A DNA stretch of 5,011 bases. Source: an uncultured Clostridiaceae bacterium (lineage in GTDB: Bacteria > Bacillota > Clostridia > TANB77 > CAG-508). The stretch covers positions 1-5,011 of the forward strand of contig CATXTS010000127.1 of the NCBI GenBank assembly GCA_958402495.1, given 5' to 3'. Within the stretch, counting starts at the first letter, position 1. Each line of letters starts with the position of its first letter. The position numbers and the translations under genes were made by a program. Below the pieces are notes generated by a model. The model ran no database searches and was not told the DNA's origin. It saw only the letters and a program-made list of their open reading frames with translations. Shown piece by piece: positions 1-4,783 of this stretch.

Positions 1-92
1 TTGCAACTGGTGCCTTAATGAACTCTACTAGTTCTCAACAAGGTGAAAGTATTCCAGGTATTGCTCACGCCATTGCTATTGAAAATGAATAA
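1..92 (+). CDS. spoVAD: Stage V sporulation protein AD, C-terminal end (partial)
   Basis: The reading frame open from base 3 gives 29 residues and a TAA at 90-92; the rest of the gene lies left of the window. The readable tail contains QQGESIPGIAHAI, which resembles the conserved C-terminus of SpoVAD, a thiolase-fold protein that binds dipicolinic acid and belongs to the SpoVA channel moving it into the forespore during sporulation and out during germination. The gene directly downstream is a clear spoVAE, the usual partner in the order spoVAC-spoVAD-spoVAE, and this supports the call more than the short tail does. The gap between the two genes is 36 bp. Confidence 0.85.
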   Translation, partial: ATGALMNSTSSQQGESIPGIAHAIAIENE

Positions 93-128
93 ACTAGCTA
101 AATGTTTTGCTTTTAGCAGAAAGGATAA

Positions 129-518
129 ATGATGGAATTTCTACAAAGTATAGATTGGATGCAATTACTACGCTGTTTTCTAGTTGGTGGTGCTATTTGT
201 ATTATTGGTCAAATTTTAATTGATAAAACCAAATTAACACCTGCTAGAATTCTAGTGGTATTTGTAACATTAGGTGCCGTATTAGGTGGCCTTGGTATTT
301 ATAAATATTTAATTGACTTTGCTGGTTGCGGTGCCACAGTTCCCCTTACTGGGTTTGGTGCCAACTTAGCCAAAGGTGCCATCGAGGAAGTACAAAATAG
401 TGGTTTACTAGGTGCTTTCATTGGAGGTGTTAAAGCCGCTGCCGGTGGTATTGCTGCTGCTATCTTTTTTGGTTATCTTGCTTCTTTAATTAGTAAACCT
501 AAGATGAAGAAACAATAA
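129..518 (+). CDS. spoVAE: Stage V sporulation protein AE (SpoVAE/SpoVAEB type)
   Basis: A small integral membrane protein of the SpoVA complex, which carries Ca-dipicolinate across the inner forespore membrane. The 129 residues are close to the usual length of about 116-125. Hydrophobic segments lie near residues 13-31, 41-61 and 92-120. Between the last two is the family's conserved glycine-rich stretch DFAGCGATVPLTGFGANL (63-80), and the N-terminal FLVGGAICIIGQ (17-28) is also typical. The C-terminus is a short basic tail (KPKMKKQ). The ribosome site AGAAAGGA is at 118-125. There are two consecutive ATG codons at 129 and 132; the second has the better spacing (6 nt), so the true product may be one residue shorter. 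It is the last gene of the operon, since a hairpin and an oppositely directed gene follow. Confidence 0.93.
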   Translation: MMEFLQSIDWMQLLRCFLVGGAICIIGQILIDKTKLTPARILVVFVTLGAVLGGLGIYKYLIDFAGCGATVPLTGFGANLAKGAIEEVQNSGLLGAFIGGVKAAAGGIAAAIFFGYLASLISKPKMKKQ

Positions 519-530
519 CCATTTATATAG

Positions 531-588
531 AAAAATAAAAAGAACACATCCTTCTTTTCTCATGTTTTTCGGTGTTCTTTTTATTTTT
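531..588. terminator. Hairpin between convergent spoVAE and nucleotidase genes
   Basis: Two 17-base arms (531-547 and 572-588) are perfectly complementary. The outer part is A/T only and the inner part includes GAACAC/GTGTTC. The loop is 24 nt, long for a terminator. One arm is A-rich and the other U-rich, so the hairpin could end transcripts from both sides: spoVAE stops 12 bp to its left and the nucleotidase gene stops 16 bp to its right. A further T-run follows at 591-595 on the + strand. Confidence 0.75.
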
Positions 589-604
589 TCTTTTTATCGA
601 TTTT

Positions 605-1207
605 TTATTTGTTCTTTTCTTCTATATTTTCTATTCTTTCTATTTTACTTAAAATATCATACCAGCTATATACTCTTATGACATGTTTTCCTTTCACTTG
701 TTGATTATATGGGCAATCATAGCAAAATACCGTTAAATTTTCTTTTAGTTCCTCTATATTAGCTGGTTCATCTTCTACTATAAGTTGTACACCATTTTCT
801 ATACAATCCTTTAATTTGTTTCCTCTTTTTGTATATAGAATGGCATCATAGGGAATGTTTTGTGCTTCTAACCATTGCTTAGTAAACTCTCTCATTTTTC
901 CATAATTCTCTGGTGGTAATCCTTCTTCATTTCTAGCTGTTACAATATAAATTTCATGTTTTTCTTTTAGTTTCTGAATCACTTCAGAGGCAAAATTTCT
1001 TGCAGGGTAATTGGTTACATATTCTTTTAAATACGCATTCCAGAATTCTTCTGTTACCTGTTCATCCCATCCAAAGATAGCCTCGTCCATTCCATTTGGT
1101 TTTATGGTTAGCGGTAAATGTTTTTCTACACAAAATTTACTACCATAATCATACATAAATCTAGTATAATCTATTAATACCCCATCGATATCAATTCCTA
1201 TTTTCAT
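605..1207 (-). CDS. HAD-superfamily 5'-nucleotidase-like hydrolase (NT5C/YqfW-like)
   Basis: A 200-residue cytosolic protein with the haloacid-dehalogenase motifs in order. Motif I is DIDGVL (6-11), with D6 the expected nucleophile and D8 the general acid/base. Motif II is IVTAR (88-92, T90). A lysine for motif III is probably K127 or K131 in YTKRGNK. Motif IV is VEDEPANI (144-151), whose acidic residues would bind Mg2+. The layout and length match the NT5C-type 5'(3')-deoxyribonucleotidases and the Bacillus YqfW group, so dephosphorylation of nucleoside monophosphates is the likeliest role. The substrate is not readable from sequence, and another small phosphate ester is possible. The lysine- and glutamate-rich tail (188-200) is probably disordered. 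The start is set by AGGAGGA at 1215-1221, 7 nt upstream. The gene follows rplT on the same strand, but a terminator-like hairpin separates them. Confidence 0.75.
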   Translation of the reverse strand: MKIGIDIDGVLIDYTRFMYDYGSKFCVEKHLPLTIKPNGMDEAIFGWDEQVTEEFWNAYLKEYVTNYPARNFASEVIQKLKEKHEIYIVTARNEEGLPPENYGKMREFTKQWLEAQNIPYDAILYTKRGNKLKDCIENGVQLIVEDEPANIEELKENLTVFCYDCPYNQQVKGKHVIRVYSWYDILSKIERIENIEEKNK

Positions 1208-1227
1208 CTATTTTTCCTCCTAAACAG

Positions 1228-1265
1228 AAAAAAATCAATTGCTATTGTATGTCAATTGATTTTTT
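1228..1265 (-). terminator. Intrinsic terminator after rplT
   Basis: Read on the - strand, AAAAAATCAATTG (1265-1253) pairs perfectly over 13 bp with CAATTGATTTTTT (1241-1229) around an 11-nt loop, and the 3' arm ends in a run of seven T (1234-1228). It lies 15 bp beyond the rplT stop. The run of T ends only about 7 bp before the ribosome site of the nucleotidase gene, so that gene must be reached by readthrough or by a promoter inside or upstream of the hairpin. Confidence 0.75.
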
Positions 1266-1270
1266 GTCTA
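1244..1270 (-). promoter_or_regulatory. Possible sigma-A promoter embedded in the rplT terminator
   Basis: On the - strand, TAGACA (1270-1265, 5/6 to TTGACA) is followed after 15 bp by TACAAT (1249-1244, 5/6 to TATAAT). A transcript would start near 1237 and carry the 3' half of the hairpin and then the nucleotidase ribosome site. The spacer is two bases shorter than ideal and the region is AT-rich, so chance is a real alternative. It is listed because the nucleotidase gene has no other visible promoter. Confidence 0.3.
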
Positions 1271-1280
1271 TTCTTTTCAT

Positions 1281-1631
1281 TTAAGCTTTTTTTGCCATTT
1301 CTACGATTTGTGCAAATGCTTTTTCATCATTTACAGCTAGTTCTGCAAGCATTTTTCTGTTAATCACTACATTTGCTTTCTTTAAGCCAGCAATTAATTT
1401 GCTATAAGTAGTTCCATTGATTCTTGCTGCTGCATTAATTCTTGCAATCCATAATTTTCTAAAATTGCTTTTCTTATCTTTTCTTCCTACATATGCATAA
1501 GCACCTGATTTCATAACGGCTTGTTTTGCCATTCTAAATCTATAATGTTTTGCTCCATAATATCCTTTTGCTCTTTTTAATATCTTTTTATGTTTTTTAC
1601 GTGTTATTCTTGCTGTTTTTACTCTTGCCAT
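1281..1631 (-). CDS. rplT: 50S ribosomal protein L20
   Basis: A 116-residue, strongly basic protein, near the family's usual 117-119. The N-terminus MARVKTARITRKKHKKILK is the extended rRNA-threading tail of L20. The family signature K-x3-[KR]-x-L-W-[IV]-x-R-[LIV]-N-x3-R is present at 54-70 (KSNFRKLWIARINAAAR). L20 binds 23S rRNA early in 50S assembly. In Bacillota and Proteobacteria it also represses its own operon by binding the infC leader. The ribosome site AAGGTGA (1638-1644) has 6 nt spacing. It is the last gene of the infC-rpmI-rplT set, 33 bp after rpmI, and is followed by a terminator. Confidence 0.98.
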   Translation of the reverse strand: MARVKTARITRKKHKKILKRAKGYYGAKHYRFRMAKQAVMKSGAYAYVGRKDKKSNFRKLWIARINAAARINGTTYSKLIAGLKKANVVINRKMLAELAVNDEKAFAQIVEMAKKA

Positions 1632-1664
1632 GTTTCTTCACCTTCCTTATTTCTTTCTCTATTT

Positions 1665-1868
1665 TTAGTTGCCATATGGTAACATTTTTTTGATAGCTGC
1701 TTCGCATGTTTTATCTGCATAAGCATCTTGTACTTTTCCTCTTGCCTTTGCTCTTGGTGTTTTATTAGCTAATAGATGTCTTCTATTAGATTTTGTTCTT
1801 TTTACCTTTCCGGTTGCTGTATAAGAATATCTTTTCTTAGCAGCTTTATTGGTTTTTAATTTTGGCAT
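1665..1868 (-). CDS. rpmI: 50S ribosomal protein L35
   Basis: A 67-residue, very basic protein with the L35 N-terminal signature MPKLKTNKAAKKRY, followed by SNRRHLLANKTPRAKAR (27-43), the RRHLL-x-x-K core seen throughout the family. It is a late-assembling component of the large subunit that lies on 23S rRNA. The length matches the usual 64-67. The ribosome site AGGAGGA (1876-1882) is 7 nt from the start. It sits between infC (53 bp upstream) and rplT (33 bp downstream) in the near-universal infC-rpmI-rplT order, and no promoter or terminator is visible between them. Confidence 0.98.
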   Translation of the reverse strand: MPKLKTNKAAKKRYSYTATGKVKRTKSNRRHLLANKTPRAKARGKVQDAYADKTCEAAIKKMLPYGN

Positions 1869-1921
1869 AATAAGTTCCTCCTCTTTTTATTTTGTATATT
1901 GTTTACTAGCTTTTGGTTTAC

Positions 1922-2437
1922 TTATTTTTCAACTTTTTTAGCTAATATAATAAACATATTTTTACCTTCTAATACTGGTCGTTTTTCTGGTACAGCTATA
2001 TCAGACAACTCTTCTATGAAGTGATTTAATTCTTGTTCCCCTAATTTTACATAGTTTAACTCTCTACCTCTAAAACGAACAGTGATTTTGACTTTATTTC
2101 CATCTTCTATAAATTTTCTTGCGTTTTTTGCTTTAAAAGAAAAATCATGTTCTTCTATATTCGGTGTAATTCTAATTTCTTTTAATTCAAATGTTTTTTG
2201 TTTTTTCTTAGCTTCTTTTTCTCTTTTTGCTTGTTCAAATTTGTACTTGCCATAATTCATTAATTTACAAACTGGTACTTCTGCGTTTGGAGCTACTAAT
2301 ACTAAATCTAACTTCTTTTCAAAAGCGATTTCTAGAGCTTCATTTAAAGTAATTGGTCCTATTTTATTACCATCATTATCTATAATTTGTACTTTACTAG
2401 CTCTAATTTGTTCATTAATCGGTAAATCTTGTTTTAT
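1922..2437 (-). CDS. infC: Translation initiation factor IF-3, ATA start
   Basis: IF3 binds the 30S subunit, keeps it apart from 50S and checks the start codon and initiator tRNA. The N domain opens with LPINEQIRA (5-13). The linker signature KLMNYGKYKFEQAK (58-71) leads into a lysine-rich helix (71-82), and the C domain runs from about 83 to 168 (KEIRITPNIEEHDF...KKVEK). Start choice: the frame runs open upstream to a GTG at 2503, but that would add 22 residues unlike IF3 and would translate the attenuator hairpin. GGAGGTG at 2444-2450 lies exactly 6 nt before an ATA at 2437-2435, giving 171 residues, the normal IF3 length (about 170-180). Rare start codons (ATT, ATC, ATA) are characteristic of infC and let IF3 repress its own translation. 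No ATG or TTG is suitably placed, and the only in-frame GTG nearby overlaps the Shine-Dalgarno sequence. Confidence 0.93.
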   Translation of the reverse strand: MKQDLPINEQIRASKVQIIDNDGNKIGPITLNEALEIAFEKKLDLVLVAPNAEVPVCKLMNYGKYKFEQAKREKEAKKKQKTFELKEIRITPNIEEHDFSFKAKNARKFIEDGNKVKITVRFRGRELNYVKLGEQELNHFIEELSDIAVPEKRPVLEGKNMFIILAKKVEK

Positions 2438-2608
2438 AAAAAACACCTCCAAAAATTTTTTTACATAAAAAAAGATTGATTTAAAATATATCAATCCACT
2501 CACTCATACCTATATTCTTCTAGTCTCTAGACTTATTCTAAAATACTATTTGGTAACCTTTTTCTTTACGAGCAGGTGAGAAGTGAATGGCTTCTTCTTT
2601 TTCTAACA
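2438..2608 (-). ncRNA. infC-rpmI-rplT 5' leader, candidate L20 autoregulatory element
   Basis: About 170 nt separate the predicted transcription start (near 2608) from the infC start codon. The leader holds a long-range helix, CCATTCACTT (2590-2581, - strand) with GAGTGAGTGG (2505-2496), ten pairs including two G-U. The helix closes directly against the attenuator, sharing one base with it. Between the two arms are about 75 nt, including GGTTACC and a small TCTAG/CTAGA hairpin. Position, length and a terminator just before the ribosome site fit the L20 leader described in Bacillota. I recognise it by architecture and location, not by a consensus alignment. Confidence 0.6.
2467..2496 (-). terminator. 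infC: Attenuator hairpin in the infC leader
   Basis: On the - strand GATTGAT (2496-2490) pairs with ATCAATC (2480-2474) over a 9-nt loop and is followed by seven T (2473-2467). It stands 17 bp before the infC ribosome site, inside the untranslated leader, so it would end transcription prematurely. The stem is short and AT-rich, as expected for a conditional rather than an absolute terminator. In Bacillus subtilis, L20 binding to the corresponding leader promotes premature termination; the same role is inferred here. Confidence 0.6.
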
Positions 2609-2614
2609 GTTAAT

Positions 2615-2643
2615 ATAATATCCTATTTTTCATGAAATGTCAA
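2615..2643 (-). promoter_or_regulatory. Promoter of infC-rpmI-rplT
   Basis: On the - strand a perfect -35 box TTGACA (2643-2638) is followed after exactly 17 bp by TATTAT (2620-2615, 5/6 to the -10 consensus). Transcription should start near 2608. It is a strong sigma-A-type promoter, as expected for a ribosomal protein operon. The divergent rplM promoter begins 29 bp away. Confidence 0.85.
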
Positions 2644-2672
2644 CAGCTTTTACAAATATTTTATGTTTTTTC

Positions 2673-2701
2673 TTGACTTTTCTGTATTTATGTATTAGAA
2701 T
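2673..2701 (+). promoter_or_regulatory. Promoter of rplM-rpsI
   Basis: TTGACT (2673-2678, 5/6) and TAGAAT (2696-2701, 5/6) are separated by exactly 17 bp. The expected start is near 2708, giving a leader of about 143 nt before rplM. It is arranged back to back with the infC promoter. Confidence 0.82.
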
Positions 2702-2707
2702 AGTAGA

Positions 2708-2850
2708 GCAATTGGAAGATTTTATCTTTCAATTCTTATTACGTTCATATGAGCTTAGTTTAAAAGCTTCTCCCCGGTAGTTTTTACCTAAGACTTCATA
2801 TATATACATCTTATAAAGAATATTAAAATGAATGGAGGGTATTTTTTACC
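2708..2850 (+). ncRNA. rplM 5' leader, candidate L13 autoregulatory element
   Basis: The untranslated leader of the L13-S9 operon. It starts with an 11-bp hairpin (2710-2720 with 2724-2734, one G-U pair, TTT loop). Next comes a weaker AGCTT/AAGCT stem (2752-2756 with 2764-2768). Then GGTAGTTTTTACC (2776-2788) is nearly repeated as GGTATTTTTTACC at 2838-2850, overlapping the ribosome site and touching the ATG. Because each copy has GGTA and TACC ends, four-base pairs can form within a copy or between copies, and CTCC (2770-2773) can pair with GGAG of the ribosome site (2834-2837). No terminator is visible, so control would be at translation. Bacillota are known to carry an L13 leader here; assignment is by position and structure only. 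Confidence 0.55.
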
Positions 2851-3285
2851 ATGAATAATACTACACATAGCGTAAAGAAAAATGAAATCGAAAGAAAATG
2901 GTATGTATTAGACGCTGCAAATAAGCCTTTAGGTAGAGTTGCAACAGAAGCTGCCAAATTATTAAGAGGAAAACATAAACCAACTTATACACCAAATATG
3001 GATGTTGGTGACCATGTTATTATTATCAATTGTAAGGATGCTGTTTTAACAGGAAGAAAATTAGATCAAAAAATGTATAGACGTCATTCTGGATATATTG
3101 GTGGAATGAAAGAAACATCTGCTAGAGTTATGATGGAAAGTAAACCAGAACAAGCTATGATGCTTGCTGTAAAGGGAATGCTTCCACACAATAGTTTAGG
3201 AAGACAAATGGTTAAAAAATTAAGAGTTTATGCTGGTAGTGAACATGAAAATATTGCACAAAAACCAGAAACTTGGAACTTTTAG
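2851..3285 (+). CDS. rplM: 50S ribosomal protein L13
   Basis: An early-assembling 23S rRNA-binding protein of 144 residues, the usual bacterial length being about 142-147. Family landmarks are ERKWYVLDAANKPLGR (14-29), LLRGKHKPTYTPNMDVGDHV (37-56), LTGRKLDQKMYRRHSGYIGG (66-85) and the signature VKGMLPHNSLGRQ (107-119) leading to LRVYAGSEH. The start is supported by the family N-terminus, but the ribosome site GGAGGG (2834-2839) stands 11 nt upstream, longer than ideal. The gap contains a potential 4-bp hairpin that would bring the two closer. It is co-transcribed with rpsI, 16 bp downstream. Confidence 0.98.
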   Translation: MNNTTHSVKKNEIERKWYVLDAANKPLGRVATEAAKLLRGKHKPTYTPNMDVGDHVIIINCKDAVLTGRKLDQKMYRRHSGYIGGMKETSARVMMESKPEQAMMLAVKGMLPHNSLGRQMVKKLRVYAGSEHENIAQKPETWNF

Positions 3286-3301
3286 AAGGAGGATATAAAA
3301 A

Positions 3302-3709
3302 ATGGCTAAGGCAAAATCAGAGAAAATTGTTTTCTATGGTACTGGAAGAAGAAAAAAATCTATCGCTAGAGTTAGATTAGTAGAAGGTACTGGTGTTATC
3401 ACTGTTAATGGAAAAAATATAGATGAATATTTTGGAACAGAAACTTTAAAAGTTATCGTAAGACAACCTTTAACAGCTACTAATACAGCTACAAAATATG
3501 ATGTACTTTGTACTGTAACAGGTGGTGGTTTTACAGGTCAAGCTGGTGCAATTCGTCATGGAATCGCAAGAGCATTAAATGAAGCAAATAGTGAATTTAG
3601 ACCTATCTTAAAATCAAACGGATATTTAACAAGAGACCCTCGTATGAAGGAAAGAAAGAAATATGGTCTTAAGAAAGCTAGAAAAGCTCCACAATTTAGT
3701 AAGAGATAA
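3302..3709 (+). CDS. rpsI: 30S ribosomal protein S9
   Basis: A small-subunit protein whose C-terminal tail reaches the P-site tRNA. The 135 residues include FYGTGRRKKSIARVRL (11-26), the signature GGGFTGQAGAIRHGIARAL (74-92) and the invariant basic tail ending KAPQFSKR. This shows that the gene is complete and functional at its 3' end. The ribosome site AAGGAGGA (3286-3293) is 8 nt from the start and the gene follows rplM by 16 bp. Oddity: its last 17 bp (3693-3709, including the stop) recur exactly at 4784-4800, beyond the methyltransferase gene, as expected if an element integrated at the 3' end and restored the coding sequence. Confidence 0.98.
   Translation: MAKAKSEKIVFYGTGRRKKSIARVRLVEGTGVITVNGKNIDEYFGTETLKVIVRQPLTATNTATKYDVLCTVTGGGFTGQAGAIRHGIARALNEANSEFRPILKSNGYLTRDPRMKERKKYGLKKARKAPQFSKR
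3693..3709 (+). repeat. Left copy of 17-bp direct repeat (attL-like core), 3' end of rpsI
   Basis: AATTTAGTAAGAGATAA, the last five codons of rpsI plus stop (first base of the first codon excluded), occurs here and exactly again at 4784-4800, 1091 bp away in the same orientation. The identity ends abruptly on both sides. Interpreted as the left attachment core of an integrated element. I infer this from the repeat and its position; no recombinase gene is present to confirm it. Confidence 0.65.
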
Positions 3710-3747
3710 GATTTTAAGATTTTTATATAAAAACTTATACACTTACA

Positions 3748-3780
3748 AAGAACCAGTAATCATTGGTATTACTGGTTCTT
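3748..3780 (+). terminator. Intrinsic terminator after rpsI
   Basis: AAGAACCAGTAAT (3748-3760) pairs perfectly over 13 bp with ATTACTGGTTCTT (3768-3780) around a 7-nt loop, and is followed by a T-rich tail (CTTTATGTTT). It lies 38 bp beyond the rpsI stop and ends the rplM-rpsI transcript. If the 17-bp repeats are att sites, this terminator belongs to the inserted segment and replaces the original one. Confidence 0.88.
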
Positions 3781-3833
3781 CTTTATGTTTCTAACTTTAA
3801 ATTAGATGAAATAAAATAGAGATAATTTGGGTT

Positions 3834-3866
3834 CGTAATACACACGTAAGTAACACGTAATACACT
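3834..3866 (+). repeat. Left array: three tandem 11-bp direct repeats
   Basis: Units are CGTAATACACA (3834-3844), CGTAAGTAACA (3845-3855) and CGTAATACACT (3856-3866), head to tail with no spacer. The last two units match the right array (4727-4748) at 20 of 22 positions. The array begins 125 bp inside the left 17-bp repeat. Tandem short direct repeats near an att core are typical of the arm-type sites bound by the N-terminal domain of tyrosine integrases. Binding sites for an unknown regulator are the alternative. Confidence 0.7.
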
Positions 3867-3886
3867 TTTTATTTGGTGTGTATTAC
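3835..3886. repeat. Inverted repeat built from the 11-mer
   Basis: GTGTGTATTAC at 3876-3886 is the exact reverse complement of GTAATACACAC at 3835-3845 (11 bp), and its last nine bases also pair with GTAATACAC at 3857-3865. It is therefore an inverted fourth copy of the unit, separated by 9 bp (3867-3875) from the array. Two alternative hairpins are possible. Neither strand has a T-run after the stem, so it does not look like a terminator for the methyltransferase gene. Confidence 0.6.
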
Positions 3887-3976
3887 CATTATATTTTATG
3901 TTATAAAAATATACTATAAAACGATTAACTGGCACTTAACTTACTTTTATCAATATTTTTCTAATTTTAACAAATA

Positions 3977-4645
3977 TTATTTAGTAGCACATACTTCAAT
4001 AATAGTATTAGGCTTAGGATTTTTATTAATTCTTTCATAGTCTCTATATAAATATTCTTCATATGTTGTAATATATTCTATCTTAAAACCTGCATCTTTT
4101 AGAAATTCTTTAATTGATTCCTCACTGTGTAATCTTCTACTAATATACCTTACATTTTCACTTTCTAGGGTTGTTATGTCTGGATAAGTTGTAAATCCTG
4201 TTTCAGCATCATACGTAGTTCCTTTTAATTTTGCTTCCCATTCTTTTATACTTCTAACAACTATAAAAAATCTTCCACTCTGTTTTAATACTCTATATAT
4301 TTCAGATAATGAATTATTTAACTGCATATCATTTAAATAATGAAAAACTAATCTTGCATATATATAATCAAATCTTTCATTTTTATACGGTAGTCTTTTT
4401 GCTACATCTTCTAATTTTATCTCAATTCTATCAGATAACCCTAAATCTTCTATTATCTTTTTAGAAAACTGTAATCCATTTTTATCAATTGTAGTTGCTA
4501 TGATATGACTCTCTCTATTCTTTCTAGCCATTTCTATCTCTGCTGATCCACCTGTACTTATTCCTACTGATAAAATTTCTTTATCAGTATCTTTTAACAA
4601 ACTCAATCCATTTTTCTCACTTATACTTGGTTTGAATTCCTTCAT
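3977..4645 (-). CDS. Class I SAM-dependent methyltransferase, unknown substrate
   Basis: A 222-residue soluble protein with a Rossmann-type methyltransferase core. The SAM-binding glycine loop is ILSVGISTGGSA (24-35). The acidic residue after strand 2 is D54 in TTIDKNG, followed by LEDV (78-81). The motif around strand 4 is FDYIYARLVFHYL (92-104), and strand 5 is EIYRVLKQSGRFFIVV (115-130). This layout fits the Methyltransf_11/25 type. Motif I is unusual: the common D-x-G-x-G-x-G reads S-V-G-I-S-T-G-G. The C-terminal 90 residues contain no motif I recognise, so the substrate is unknown. Start: AAAGGAGGA (4652-4660) is 6 nt from the ATG at 4645. An in-frame ATG at 4669 lacks a ribosome site and overlaps the promoter -10 box. 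The gene opposes rpsI, has no partner gene, and lies between the 17-bp rpsI repeats, which suggests acquired cargo. No clear terminator follows it. Confidence 0.85.
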   Translation of the reverse strand: MKEFKPSISEKNGLSLLKDTDKEILSVGISTGGSAEIEMARKNRESHIIATTIDKNGLQFSKKIIEDLGLSDRIEIKLEDVAKRLPYKNERFDYIYARLVFHYLNDMQLNNSLSEIYRVLKQSGRFFIVVRSIKEWEAKLKGTTYDAETGFTTYPDITTLESENVRYISRRLHSEESIKEFLKDAGFKIEYITTYEEYLYRDYERINKNPKPNTIIEVCATK

Positions 4646-4667
4646 TTTGTTTCCTCCTTTACCAAGC

Positions 4668-4697
4668 ATTATATCATAATTTTTAAATAATATACAA
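4668..4697 (-). promoter_or_regulatory. Promoter of the methyltransferase gene
   Basis: On the - strand a perfect extended -10, TGATATAAT (4676-4668), is preceded after 18 bp by a poor -35, TTGTAT (4697-4692). The start would fall near 4661, directly in front of the AAAGGAGGA ribosome site, giving a leader of only about 16 nt. This fixes the 4645 start. The right 11-mer array lies about 30 bp upstream of the -35, close enough for a bound protein to affect the promoter. Confidence 0.65.
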
Positions 4698-4726
4698 CTT
4701 TAAAATAGATAGAGTTCGTTTGACTT

Positions 4727-4748
4727 CGTAATTAACACGTAATACACA
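4727..4748 (+). repeat. Right array: two tandem 11-bp direct repeats
   Basis: CGTAATTAACA (4727-4737) and CGTAATACACA (4738-4748) follow each other directly in the same orientation as the left array and match its units 2-3 at 20 of 22 positions. The array ends 35 bp before the right 17-bp repeat and lies upstream of the methyltransferase promoter. It is read here as the right arm of an integrative element, or alternatively as an operator. Confidence 0.7.
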
Positions 4749-4783
4749 CAAATGCTGAAAAACGTTGGTAAATCAACTTTTGT

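Noticed and set aside
2438..2503. In-frame N-terminal extension of IF3 from a GTG at 2503
   Set aside because: It has no ribosome site, would translate through the attenuator hairpin, and encodes 22 residues unlike IF3. The strong GGAGGTG lies downstream of it.
3952..3978. AATATTT/AAATATT stem as a terminator for the methyltransferase gene
   Set aside because: It is only seven A-T pairs, overlaps the stop codon and lacks a convincing T-run on the - strand.
4646..4669. Eight-residue N-terminal extension of the methyltransferase from the ATG at 4669
   Set aside because: No ribosome site precedes it, the ATG overlaps the -10 box, and a perfect AAAGGAGGA lies between it and the ATG at 4645.
4720..4748. 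+ strand promoter starting at TTGACT (4720)
   Set aside because: No -10-like hexamer lies at 16-18 bp; the 11-mer repeats occupy that stretch and no gene follows.
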